This document shows, one piece after another, positions 1 through 10,458 of a stretch of 64,000 nucleotides of DNA. Made by a program: the position numbers and the translations under genes. The notes below the pieces were generated by a model that saw nothing but the letters and a program-made list of their open reading frames with translations, was not told where the DNA came from and did no database searches. Source of the DNA: Astragalus membranaceus (lineage: Eukaryota; Streptophyta; Magnoliopsida; Fabales; Fabaceae); the NCBI GenBank assembly GCA_039519185.1, contig CM076847.1, positions 70,445,521 through 70,509,520 of the forward strand, given 5' to 3'. Numbering within the stretch: position 1 is the stretch's first letter; the number at the start of each line of letters is the position of its first letter.

Positions 1-150
1 ATATAAAAAATATATGGCTTGAAAAATGAAAATTAAAATATTTCTCGTATCTATTTGTCTCTGCACTATATCTGATGACAGAATTATTGCTATTTTTGTA
101 AATTGCTATTTTTGTAAATTGACATGTAAGCTTTCTGCCTTTTCCCTCAG

Positions 151-1007
151 GATAAGTACATGCAAAACAGGCTTGTGAGACTCGTTTGTGTTTTTTTGCA
201 AAGTCTAATTCGGAACAACATTATCAATGGTGAGTATATCCAGTTCTTTATGAAGCCTGAAAACTGTTGTTTGGAAAGGCACTTGGTATATTTTTGTGTT
301 TATGCATATATTGGTTAACTTAAAGAGATGGGTTGTTGCAATCATGTTTATCATCATCATCATTATCTGTTGACGCATATTATGGTGATAGTTATGCTTC
401 ATTGCCTGATAATGCAGTACCTCTAGTGGTTTTTTTTTTCGTATGGCAAATTATATTAATGGGAGCACCAAGGGTGCTGCTCCAGTCCAACCGTAAAAAT
501 GAATCAAACAACCAAAGGAATGAGGTGAGGAAAATCCTATAACAAAACCCCAACAAACTAGAGGAAAGACTACAAACACTAGGAAGGTAAAGGACTAGCG
601 CCTAATTGTTGTTACATTAAAGGGGGGAAATAAGGATACATTGTTGGTAAATAGCTAGTTTTGCTCTGGATAAATTGTGAATGGTGACAATCTGAAAGTG
701 TGATAAAAAGCAAACAAAAACATGTTAAGAATTTTTTAAAAGCCTTTGCAAAGAAGATTGTAAATGATGTGTTTTTAGTTGGAGGCATATTCATAATAAG
801 TTAGGGGATAAATGTTCTCATTTTTGTATATTAATTTCCTGATACATAAAAAGAGGAACGGGAAATTGGCTGCTTGTCACTGATTTTTGTAAATGATCCC
901 ACCTTGCAGTTAAAGATCTCTTCATTGAAGTTCAAGCGTTTTGCATCGAGTTTTCACGGATTAGAGAGGCAGCTACATTATTTAGACTTCTCAAATCATT
1001 GGAATGA
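151..1007 (+). CDS. CNOT11: CCR4-NOT subunit 11-like protein, last two coding exons (partial)
   Basis: Two exons lie at 151-229 and 910-1007. They read through a phase-1 junction (AG at 149-150, GT at 230-231, AG at 908-909) and end at TGA 1005-1007. The joined peptide includes NRLVRLVCVFLQSLIRN and, after the junction, VKDLFIEVQAFCIEFSRIRE, ending LFRLLKSLE. I recognise this as the conserved C-terminus of plant CNOT11-type proteins, a subunit of the cytoplasmic CCR4-NOT deadenylase complex that shortens mRNA poly(A) tails. The upstream exons lie outside the window, so length and domain order cannot be judged. The 680-bp intron (230-909) shows no coding sequence. The family call comes from remembered similarity and a profile search could overturn it. 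The exon structure itself is clear. Confidence 0.7.
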
Positions 1008-1122
1008 TTGATGTTTTAACCTGTTAATTTTAATTTCTTTCATGTCCTACCCTTCCAAGACTTCTCTGTAGATATATCCTACCATATCTGGGTAGCGTTG
1101 TGTACTCTTTCCGATTATGGAA

Positions 1123-1128
1123 AATAAA
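1123..1128 (+). terminator. Polyadenylation signal of the CNOT11-like gene
   Basis: An AATAAA hexamer lies 116 bp after the stop codon at 1007, in a T-rich region, as expected for a plant 3' UTR. The cleavage site is not determined. Confidence 0.5.
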
Positions 1129-1711
1129 GATCGTTGTTTATTGGCGTACATATTCCAGTTTACTCTTCAGACTTCAACCATTGGCGTTACTTGTATTTAA
1201 CTTAAACGGGGTTTTTAATGGCTCAAGGAGAGCAAGTGCGAATAGTATTATTGATTTGATCTAATAACACCCCTCTCTCTCGCAATTTTTTTATTAGTAA
1301 GAAAACAAAAGCAACAAACCACCCTACTAGGGTATTAGTTTAGCAATTCCTATAACATTTGCAAGTAGTGATGAAATGGCTGAGGTTTATACCACAAGTG
1401 AACTACATGCTCCATAGATCAGTCTTGTTTTGCCAACCAATCGCACAAGAGTTTCCATCCCACAGGGAATGTTGAAAGGTGAGTTGTCAAAGAATACTAT
1501 GTTATTTGTGTGGATGCACATGTATACTTCTTGTTTATGGTAAGATAGAGAGCTAGTTAAGCAACAACAAAAATCTAGGGGGGACTAGAATCCCGTGCCT
1601 GAAAGTCTCAACTGCCACCACTTGAAAGAGAAAAAAAGAGGGGAGAGTTTTGGAGGGACGAGTCTATATTTCTATAAATATTTTATATTATAAAAAAATT
1701 GAAAGATTAAT

Positions 1712-1714
<3 letters not shown>

Positions 1715-1764
<50 letters not shown>
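1715..1764. repeat. (AT)25 microsatellite
   Basis: There are 25 uninterrupted AT units. The surrounding 1130-2080 region is AT-rich and holds no gene I can recognise. Confidence 0.95.
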
Positions 1765-1768
<4 letters not shown>

Positions 1769-2087
1769 AATTGACTCAAAGATTAACATATATATATGAT
1801 TGTATAACATTTTAATTGCACTTTATTTGTTTTGGGTAAATCTATGTTGCAAATTCGAATTCGTTTTTGTGTAAATCTATGTTTCAAATTCGTTTTGGGT
1901 TCTGTATGGTGTGTGGGGTTCCGCTGTTGCTTGATTTGAAGAAGAATTTGAAGGAGCAAGTGGGGAAGGGCTTGTGCGAAGGCAAGGGAAGGGAGAGGAT
2001 GCAGATCTCCGTTCCAATTTTTTTTTAAAATCTATCTTTTGTAACAACATAAATATAATAAAATTGGTATAATATCACAAGTGAAAC

Positions 2088-2140
2088 ATTGGTTCAGTGG
2101 TAATTCCCCTTGTGTGTGAACAAGAGGTTCAAGCCCCTCT
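2088..2140 (+). repeat. tRNA-like SINE head (tentative)
   Basis: A box-A-like TGGTTCAGTGGT (2090-2101) is followed by a box-B-like GGTTCAAGCCC (2126-2136), the internal Pol III promoter layout of tRNA-derived SINEs. The A-B spacing is tRNA-like. No intact cloverleaf or tail is recognised, so this is only a remnant. Confidence 0.35.
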
Positions 2141-2347
2141 CATGCCATTTTCAAAATTTATTGTCAGTGCCATGTGGCACAAAGGTCTAATAATATGGTG
2201 ACACGTGGCAGTGAGGTTATCTGCGTTTGCCATATCACATTTTTTTTAACATATGGTTTAACGGTAAACGCTTAATATTTACAAGGGCTATTTTAATACT
2301 TTTTTTACAGGGGCCTATATGATGTATGACCATATTTGCAGTGACCA

Positions 2348-2348
2348 A

Positions 2349-2407
<59 letters not shown>

Positions 2408-2412
2408 CCAAA

Positions 2413-2480
<68 letters not shown>

Positions 2481-2497
2481 CCAAAACATTTTATAGG
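2348..2497. repeat. Compound (CA)n/(TA)n microsatellite
   Basis: A CA run passes into a TA run. A unit AAGCCAAAACATTTTATA follows, then a second TA run of about 60 bp, then the same unit again. The duplicated unit shows that the second TA block arose by local duplication or slippage. Open frames here are repeat translations, not genes. Confidence 0.9.
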
Positions 2498-2651
2498 TTC
2501 AAAATTTAGGAAAAAAAATAAACATTCCCCCCTCCTTAATAGTTGCACACCCCACACCAGCACTCTACTTTGAGTGGTAACCAGTGGGGGATGCTGTGTT
2601 ATTTGGGATGGGATTTGGGTATGCATGGTTCGTGTGGTACTTGGGGAGATC

Positions 2652-2789
2652 GGATCCTCTACAGCATGTAGAGGGTGCAGCAAGTTGCTGCACTGTCCGA
2701 TCTAGAGAGAGAACGGCGCAACAATTGTTCTCTCTCTAGATCGGACGGTGCAGCAACTTGCTGCACCCTCTACATGCCGTAGAGGATCC
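2652..2789. mobile_element. GGATCC foldback element, copy 1
   Basis: The element is almost a complete inverted repeat. The left arm begins GGATCCTCTACAGCATGTAG and runs about 63 bp. The right arm is its near-perfect complement and ends GGATCC at 2789. A few mismatches and a short centre (GGCGCAACAA) remain. Length, structure and a diverged relative at 9904-10054 suggest a non-autonomous foldback or MITE. I found no convincing target-site duplication, so the superfamily is open. Confidence 0.75.
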
Positions 2790-3042
2790 GAATTCGTACT
2801 TGGGAGTAGTAAGTGAACGGGGTTGATTTATCTAGGAAAAGTAATGATCATGAATAAAATAATTGATTAGTTTTCAATAGGAAAGCTTCTGAAACATGAG
2901 GAAAATATAATATAACGTCTAAGTGACTGAAAGTGGAAAAAAGTGTTTGTCCTTTTTGCACACAGTAGTGGATGAGGAAGAGGAAAGTGGAACATTGCAA
3001 GTTCGAGCTCACGCTCTCAGCCTTTTGCTGTCTATGCAATAC

Positions 3043-3440
3043 TTAATCGTATTGTACAACTTTTGGAACAAAGAAAGAGCAAATTTGAAATGAGTTGGGG
3101 CTGTTTATGGGAGCAAAGACACTTTGGATTGAACCACTGCTTGATGTCAAAGTGGGTGAAGCTCTAGGACTGAGAATGACTATTGATCGGATGATGGAGC
3201 TTGATTTAGTTGATGTTATTTTTGAGTTGGATTCCAAATTAGTGGCATATGTTGACTCTATAGATAGAGATTGCAGAGAATCAATTTCTTCTTTTTGTCA
3301 AATCTCTTATGAGAGTTTCACTAGGAGACATGCTAACTAATATAGTTACTCATAGTCTAGCTAAGGAGGCATGGATTCAACTAATCCCAAGTTATTTTAT
3401 GATATATCCTAACATGTATTGTACGTTATGTTTTTAGTGA
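3043..3440 (+). pseudogene. LINE-type RNase H domain fragment
   Basis: The frame at 3095-3340 contains LLDVKVGEALGLRMTI followed by DVIFELDSKLV. These match the plant RNase H-like domain of L1-type LINEs (consensus EA.gLr.ai, then v.~E.Ds..vv), which degrades the RNA strand during target-primed reverse transcription. The frame shifts after 3340, and SLAKEAWIQLIPSY appears in another frame up to about 3440. Reverse transcriptase and endonuclease are absent. It is a dead 3' fragment. From 3441 to about 4425 I see no gene. Confidence 0.6.
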
Positions 3441-4430
3441 AATGAATTCATTTTTTTTCTTGTCAAAAAAAGTTGATTAATATTATGATAAGCTTGAGTA
3501 ACAAATAGTCACGTGTGGTGTCGGGTATACACGTGGCTAGCCAAGTTCTCCGGTGTAGAGTAGTCAGCAACAAAGTCGGTAGATAATGCAGACAAATAAC
3601 ACGGTAACCAAAAAAAGGTACTCACTTGTGGTAAACAAATAGTTAATTAACCATGTGCTGATGTAACCAGGGCAATGCAACTCGGTGTTTTTGGTTGATA
3701 CAAATGAAACAGAGAAAAAAAACAACAATCACAAACTAGATGTCCAAGGTATCAACTAGCAAGAGCAAATTCAAATCACTCGGAGGGGAGTTCCAGAAGC
3801 TAATCCCCTGACATTCCTATTAGCCAGCTTAGCCAAACAATATGCACTATTATCTTCATCAAGAGGGAGTCGTAAGCTTGTTTTGGAGAAAAATCAAATA
3901 CTAAGCCGGATAAACGACCACTCATGACTCAACTATGATGTCTAGTGTTATAGTAATACAGTCTGGTCACGGTTATTATTGAGAAACATTAAAGTCAGTA
4001 GGTGCCATGATTGTAATGTTAGTAGGTGCAACCTCTGAACGTGCGTGCGTTGAGAGTCATAGAAGCGCTTCCCTCTTGTTTGGTTGTTCCAAATCGTGGC
4101 AGCGGCAACACAATTCATGGACAAAAATCACCGCAGGTGTGAAGCCAGAAATCGTAGCTTCTGCGTTTAACAGGATTCACGTCCAACCTTATTCAACTTG
4201 AGTTCTCTGATTTGCCCTTCATATCATCACCCACCTTCATAACTCACCATCGTTCACCAACCAACCTTCATAACTCCTTCCTTTATTACTCTCTGTTCCT
4301 TCATAAATTGTTTTCAACCAGAATCCGTTCACCAACCCAAATTCCTTTTTCCTTCATAATAAATTCCTTCATAATTCCTTTCAACCATAAATTCCTTTCA
4401 ACCCATACGAATTCCTTCATTCTAGCGAAC

Positions 4431-4438
4431 TATAAATA
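4431..4438 (+). promoter_or_regulatory. Possible TATA box of the Myb/SANT-like gene
   Basis: TATAAATA lies in a compositionally distinct, pyrimidine-rich stretch about 110 bp before a good splice donor (GGTAAGTT at 4549). It could serve the decayed gene whose coding part starts at 6302. The pairing is inferred from order and spacing only. Confidence 0.4.
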
Positions 4439-5314
4439 CCATGTTAGTGCCTTCAAGCCAGCTACAGCATACAGAGAAGAATACAGAGCATAAATCCGAA
4501 ATTCCTTTTTGCCTTCAAGCCAGATTCAGTGCATATCTCCAATTGAAGGTAAGTTTGGTTTTGCATATGACCTTGTTAATTTCCATTAATCTGATTGTGT
4601 TTGGCTATATGCTTGTTTATCCATGTCTTAAGTTGTTAATCTGTTTGAAACCATGTATATCTTGTGTTTGATAAAATGTCTAAAAGAGTTTGATAAAAAT
4701 AATATAAAGGATGACGACTCTGGTTTGATAAAATGTCTGTCTTGTGTTTGATAAAATAATCTGTTTAAAAATAATCTGTTTGAAACCATCTCTTAGTTTT
4801 GTGTTTTTATAAAGGTAATCAAAACCGGACCGGACATTGAACCGAAAGAGGTAGCGGTTCAGAGGTTCTTAGGTTCAACCGGTTGAATCGGGGGTTCAAC
4901 CGGAATTAATTAAATATATTATTTAATATTTTTATTAAATATATAAATGTTAAAAAATAATAAAAAACCATAATATTCATAATAATACAACAACATATTC
5001 GGTATGAATAAATTTTATACTAAATAATATGAGAAATAGAAAAATATATGATATTTTAAGTCAATATTTTCAAAAAAATATTAATTATTCATATTTAATA
5101 ATATTCTAATCAATAAATATATAGAATCAAAAGTCTATAGAATGTAATACAAAATATTTGATGTTAAATAGTTAAGATATATATGTAATATATAATAACA
5201 TATATATAAGTATAAAAGTAAATGGTAAATACATAAAATTATTAGGGAAAATGGTTTTTGTTAGAAATAAAAGGAAGAATGGTTATATACATAATATTAC
5301 CTATAAGTGACAAC

Positions 5315-5388
5315 ATAACGTGGTTGCTCTGATGGTTAATATTTGAAGCTTGTACAGAGAGGGAAGGGTTCGATTCCCACATGGAACA
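5315..5388 (+). repeat. tRNA-like segment inside the DNA transposon
   Basis: A box-A-like TGGTTGCTCTGATGG (5321-5335) and a good box B, GGTTCGATTCC (5368-5378), are about 35 bp apart, and the segment ends ACACCA. It resembles a tRNA pseudogene or SINE head carried by the surrounding element. I could not fold a convincing acceptor stem, so it is not called a tRNA gene. Confidence 0.35.
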
Positions 5389-5504
5389 CCAAATAATTTT
5401 AAAAAATTGTTTTTTCTCAGAACCGCTGCCAACCGGTGAACCGCCGGTTTCCCCGGTTCTTGGTCGGTTTTCCGGTTTTCCACCCGGTTCTGATGCAATC
5501 CGGG

Positions 5505-6177
5505 TAGGAATGTCAACGGGGCGGGGCGGGCACGGGTATCTCACTACCCGGACCCGACCCGTTTATTATAAATAGGACTCGGACCCGTCCCGGACCCGCG
5601 CGGGTACCCGTTTAACGGGTTTTAAACGGATATTTTTTTTAACGGATACCCGCGGGTATTTGTAAATTAATAAATAAAAAGCTTTTAAAAATAAAATTTG
5701 AAATACCATAGAAAATTAGTTTTTTTAACACTATTTTTTTGATTCATTTATATAAAAAAATTACGCATTTTGATATGCATTTATCGTATCAACTATTTAT
5801 TAATATATAATTGTTAATGAATTGAGATAAAAAAACTAAAATTATGATAATAGAAACTTGAAAAATAACAACTAAACATTATCCAAAATATTAGGATAAA
5901 AGATACAACAAAATGTGAATAAACATCCACTTAAACAACAACAACAATAAGTTTTTGCTTTTTATATTGGTATATATATGAGGGCAACTATATTTACTAA
6001 CGGGTACGGGTACCCGCGGGTCCGGGTACCCCGCTACCCAGACTCGCCCCGTTTATTGACGGGTAGTCAAAATACCCGTTTATTTGGCCCGCGGGTACCT
6101 GTTTAACTACCCGCCCCGGACCCGTGACGGGTTTTACCCGCCGGTACCCGCGGGTCCGGGTTTTTTTGACACCCCTA
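5505..6177. mobile_element. hAT-like non-autonomous element with 8-bp TSD
   Basis: The element starts TAGGAATGTCAACGGG and ends TTTGACACCCCTA, giving short imperfect inverted termini (TAGGnnTGTCAA). It is flanked by exact 8-bp duplications AATCCGGG (5497-5504 and 6178-6185), the TSD length of hAT transposons. Both ends carry clustered CGGGTACCCG/CCCGGACCCG motifs, probable subterminal transposase-binding repeats. The 673-bp body has no transposase frame. It lies wholly within the CCGG-rich element and is therefore younger. Confidence 0.88.
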
Positions 6178-6301
6178 AATCCGGGTCTGGGGTCCAACTG
6201 GACCGGATAAGGGTCCGGTTCAACCGGTCGAACCGCCCGGTCCGGTTTTGATTACCTTGGTTTTTATAGTTTCTATTATGCGCTTGTTTGGTTTAAATAG
6301 A

Positions 6302-7168
6302 ATGACGACTCCTCCTTGCAACTCAAAAGCTGTTTGGGATAATAGAGCAAGTGGCCATTTTGTCAAAGCATGCTTGGATCAAGTTTCTAAGGGAGAATGT
6401 TTGGGTATCAGTTTTACGAAAAACGGATGGCAATGTATTGTTTGAGTTTAATGAATCAACTCAAAGGAATTACGATAAGACTAAGTTGAAGAATAAGTAT
6501 GATAGTCTTAGAAAGGAATGGCGGGTATGGTATAATTTATTTGGAAAAGAAACTGGATTAGGATGGGATCATGTGAAAAATACAGTTGATGCACCGGATG
6601 AGTGGTGGGACAACAAATAGCTAGTATGTTCTAATCATATTTGGTGTTTTCTAATATTGCACAGTATATTTATAGTTTATTAAATGATTGGTGAGCTCTG
6701 AACATGCAGGAAAACCCCCCTCTATGGCAAATTTAGAGACAAGGGACTTGCATTCGCTCACCAACTAACCATACTTTTCAAGGATGTCGTGGCTAATGGA
6801 GAGTTTATGTTTTCACCATCATTTGTTGAACCTTTGCCTAATGATCCTAATGACTATGGTAATGATGGATATCACCCGCCCCTTGAAAATATGGTCCCGG
6901 AGATGGAAGAAGGCTCGGGTGATAGTGAAGATATGTGCATTGCGGCAACATAGAATTTGTAAATGTTGGATTGAATTTATTAGAGGGAGTTGTTTCCCAA
7001 AAGAGTGGAGAGAAGAGAAAAAGAAGTGGGGCTCAAAAGAGAAGAGAAAATGCCTCCTCAAAGATAGCCGACGCTGTTAGTGTCCAAACAGTGAGACAAT
7101 GCTCCAAACAACAACGCAGAACTTTTATCCTTATTTCATTTTCTCATTTCAATGACCAATTTTACTAA
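6302..7168 (+). pseudogene. Myb/SANT-like DNA-binding (Myb_DNA-bind_3) protein, decayed
   Basis: Coding similarity starts at ATG 6302 (MTTPPCNSKAVWDN) and continues through FVKACLDQVSKGE, LKNKYDSLRKEWRVWY and GLGWDHVKNTVDAPDEWW. These are hallmarks of the plant Myb_DNA-bind_3 family, whose members are often transposon-derived (PIF/Harbinger ORF1 relatives) or L10-interacting-type proteins. A second exon from about 6710 (acceptor AG 6708-6709) reads GKFRDKGLAFAHQLTILFKD and an acidic linker. Lesions are a one-base frameshift near 6430, an in-frame TAG at 6618-6620 where coding should continue, and another frameshift near 6945. A leader exon may lie at about 4460-4548, with the nested DNA transposons in the intron between. 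Confidence 0.7.
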
Positions 7169-7588
7169 AATGTATTTATCACCTAAAAGGGGAATTATTT
7201 GCATTGAATTTATTGAACTAAATTGTCATTTTCTCAACAAAAAAAAAAGATATTTGGTGATCAACTCTATTTAGTGTTTCCCTCCCGAGCTCCATTTATA
7301 GTTGCATAGAGAAATACTAGAAGCATCTAAACAAGTTGCAAGAAGATCATAAAACATTCCCAAATCAAATAACCGAAAGCTGTAAACCCTCAATCATCAA
7401 TGTGTTGCGGAATAATTGTACAAAGAGAATGAAAAAACCAAGGCAAAAAAACACATCATATCCTTAATATCTCTTCTGTACTAGATATAGTGACCAAAAC
7501 TGTCGTGTGATTAGACCCTAAATCATCACCAGACCTTAACTAATGGCATGAAATGATATACTAGTCATGACACCATCCAGCAACTCTC

Positions 7589-9320
7589 CTATTGCAACTG
7601 CATGACCATAATCAGCAAAACCAGCCACAGGTAACTTCCTTGTAGAATTGATCTGCCTGTTAAACCCAAAAAAATCAAACAGCAAAAAAAATGAGTTATC
7701 ATGTGGATATGATTTTAGAAGAAGAAAAACAATTGCTGAATTGCTGAGTTAGCCATACAGTTGTGACCTTACCCTCATTCTTACTGTCATCATTCAATGC
7801 TGATGGTGTAGCTGGAGATGATGATGAGTTTGTCATTGATATTCCAAGGGCAGAACAACCCATGCCAAGAGAACCTTCAATACAGATTTCAAATATCAAG
7901 TAAGCTAACTTCTACTCCTTTGGGGCACAATGTGAACATATATAATAACATTTTAGTTTTTGAAGTAAGCAAATGGTTATAACTACAAGTGAATATTGCA
8001 ATCTTACATTGTTTGAAGCAAGGAAAGGCAGTCGCATTGAGGAGATTGTAATAGCCAGCATCACATGCACAATTATAGGAGAAAACGGATGTCTTGTTGC
8101 ATGATCCACCTCCACAATCAACCCAATGGCAAGCTACAAGAACATAACAAAACGATTTGATATCATGAAAAGCATTATCAAACAGAAAATTTGAGATGCT
8201 AATGGTTGTATTGTGTCTTTCAATTACCATCAAATATTGACTCATTGGCTTTTCTTGCCTTTTCTGGAGCAGGTGCAGGTGCTTTGGAGCAAGTGTAGTC
8301 GATTGTACCTATAAAGATATGATGCAAACATTTCAGCATTCATGGAAATAAAATACTTTAATAATCTCCATCCATGTGTAAATAAATCAATATAAAAGCA
8401 AGAAAATCTCTAGCCTTATGCAAGAAGGTTTGGCATAGTTGTGTTTTTGCTTGTAAAGTTGTGTGATTTAGACCCTTTTCTACTTAATAGACATTTCACC
8501 AAATACCATGGACCTTTTCAACATATTAAAATGGACAGCAGAAGAAAATATACTAGATACTGGGTTGCTACTTAACACTTAAACAACTAGAATTAACTCC
8601 TATGATCCATCCACTAAACCACAATCATTGAATCTCATTTAGAATGCTAATCCATCGATTACATCTCAGCTATAGACCCTATAACCAAGTGTTAATACAA
8701 TACTGAATATATGCTTTCCCCCAATATCTTTCCTATTTGATGCAGTATCTAGATGAAATCAACAAAGAACAACAAAATAGCAGTGAATAGTTTAATATTT
8801 TACATGAAGGAGAGTGTTCTTACAATTGGGAATTATGCAAGGAAGAAAGTTGAGTCCCCATTCATTATTAGAAGCAAGAGCTTGCTTCCAACCTTGATCA
8901 CACACACATTGAAAGGGGAAAGTGGTATTGGTAGAAGGTTTGCAAGTTCCTTTCCCACATTCCACTTCTTTGCAAACATCATCTGAACAGCACATTCAAA
9001 CACCAAACAAACAAAACAGAATGTCAGAGGAATACGGAAATCCCCAGCTACATCTCAATGATCATATAAAAAACAAAAAAAAAAGAACTTTAGAAGACCC
9101 TTTTGATTAAAACTCATGAAAACTAAAACCCCTCAAATTAAAATCAAGAATTACACAATCCCAATAAAGAAATTGATTGAAAGATGAAACAGAATAGAGA
9201 AGAAATAAATAGTTACAAACCAAAGAGGGGTGAAAGCAGAGGAGAAAGGAAGTCACTTGTAGCTGAGAGGGGTTGTAGAAGAAGAATAGCAACAAGAGCT
9301 ATAACACTTGTAAATCCCAT
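7589..9320 (-). CDS. Small secreted EGF-like (Notch-like) protein, 199 aa
   Basis: Six exons on the minus strand: 9320-9257, 8982-8824, 8308-8228, 8133-8008, 7874-7773 and 7656-7589 (64+159+81+126+102+68 = 600 nt). All borders are GT-AG and the stop is TAG 7591-7589. Exon 1 encodes a signal peptide (MGFTSVIALVAILLLQPLSA). Exon 2 carries CKEVECGKGTC..FQCVCDQGW and exon 4 carries CHWVDCGGGSCN..YNCACDAGYY, two cysteine-rich EGF-like modules. Exon 3 is an Ala/Pro/Lys spacer. The tail after a Ser/Thr-rich stretch is hydrophobic (SYLWLVLLIMVMQLQ), suggesting a GPI signal or terminal membrane anchor. Legume databases often name such proteins 'neurogenic locus notch-like'; the function is unknown. 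All five introns are phase 1. The frame and splice sites agree throughout. Confidence 0.85.
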
Positions 9321-9370
9321 TTCTAACATATAACAAATAGAAATAGAGAAAAACTGAGATGTGGGGACTT

Positions 9371-9378
9371 ATTATATA
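9371..9378 (-). promoter_or_regulatory. TATA box of the EGF-like gene
   Basis: TATATAAT on the minus strand lies 51 bp upstream of the start codon at 9320, which implies a short 5' UTR. The 9379-9900 region upstream is non-coding and contains a GA-repeat tract near 9790-9808. Confidence 0.5.
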
Positions 9379-9903
9379 GAACTAGTTAGGCAAGTTTGAA
9401 AATGAAAGGTTTTTGAATGAAATAGAATTAATGGTGGAAGCTATGCTATGGAGTAATGTATGGGGAGTATGGAATGGGCAGAGTGAGTCGTTGGAGGTTG
9501 AGTGTTTGAACTTTGACGAATTAATCTATCTATACCAATTGTGATGGTGCACGTAGTAATAGTCATTAAGGTTTTTTCGGTCATGTAACCGGCCAAAGCG
9601 AATGTGATGTGATTTGATCACATTGATTGATAACTGTGTTGTCATGTTAGCGTGTAGTAGTATGTCGACCTTAGAAAAAGTCAATCTGTTTTGGGGCAGT
9701 GTATACTATAGCATGATGCACTACCAAAAAGGAGGCTCAAGATTGACTAATCAGTAAAGGGCAAAACAGTCCAATCACACTGAAACATAGAGAGAGAGAG
9801 AGAGAAAGAGTCCATCCTCTTTTCATTTTCTCCCACCTCCTCAAAGTTTCCACCTCCACCTTTTGTAACAAAGATCCTCTTCCCAGTAGGAGTCTATGAA
9901 TTT

Positions 9904-10054
9904 GGATCCTTTACAGCAGCCGCACGGTGCAGCAAGCTGTAGAGCCGTTAGATTCAAAGAGAGAAAATTTTAGAAAAAAAATTCTAGAATTTACTCTTTT
10001 CGAATCTAACGACTCTGTAGCTTGCTGCACCGTGCAGCTGCGGCTTGAGGATCC
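9904..10054. mobile_element. GGATCC foldback element, copy 2
   Basis: A second foldback runs from GGATCCTTTACAGCAGCCGC to ...GGATCC at 10054. The arms are about 65 bp, with a short A/T centre near TTTTAGAAAA. It shares termini and the internal GGTGCAGCAAG motif with the copy at 2652-2789 but is clearly diverged, so the two are separate insertions of one family. Confidence 0.75.
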
Positions 10055-10458
10055 AGGTCCGGAGTCTATCATAAGTTGCTTTACCAATATATGTCTGAGA
10101 GATGATTTTATGATGACAAAATAAAGACATCATCATTGGAGAGCAACAAAATTAAGACATCTTCAACTATAGGTTTGTGGTTCCCTTTATTTGAATCCAA
10201 GTTCTTATTTCTCTAATTTATAATTCTATATCATATCATATCGTATCGTGTACATTTAGATTTACATTTACAAAAGAATTAAGTTAATTACAACTCCAAG
10301 TGTCAACTCTCATGAACTTACTATTTGTTGAACATACATTTGACCCCCAACTCATAAAGAATTCGTCTATGTGGGGTTAAATGTTAGCACGTGTCACATG
10401 ATTAGAACAAGTCCAACTAATGTGTCTTGTTCTAGGTGGTATATAATATATAATAATC

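Larger units (their letters stand above)
4812..6259. mobile_element. CCGG-rich TIR DNA transposon, non-autonomous
   Basis: The left end AAGGTAATCAAAACCGGACC is mirrored at the right end (GGTCCGGTTTTGATTACCTT, 6239-6258), so the terminal inverted repeats are at least 20 bp. The flanks carry GTTTTTATA at 4803-4811 and 6260-6268. That is a 9-bp duplication, which would fit a Mutator-like element; an 8-bp reading with one more terminal base would fit hAT. Subterminal DNA is full of AACCGG/CCGGTT motifs. No transposase frame is present. A second element (5505-6177) is nested inside. The host position looks like a 5' intron of the Myb/SANT-like gene. Confidence 0.8.

Noticed and set aside
5315..5388. 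A functional tRNA gene.
   Set aside because: Box A and box B are present, but no convincing acceptor stem or standard anticodon arm could be folded, and it lies inside a transposon.
4710..6311. The string ATGACGACTC on both sides of the nested DNA transposons (4710 and 6302), as if a long target duplication.
   Set aside because: It does not abut the element ends; GTTTTTATA directly at the termini is the better duplication.
8753..9110. Plus-strand open frames across the EGF-like gene.
   Set aside because: They are antisense shadows of exon 2 and its flanks; the minus-strand exons splice into a consistent 600-nt CDS.
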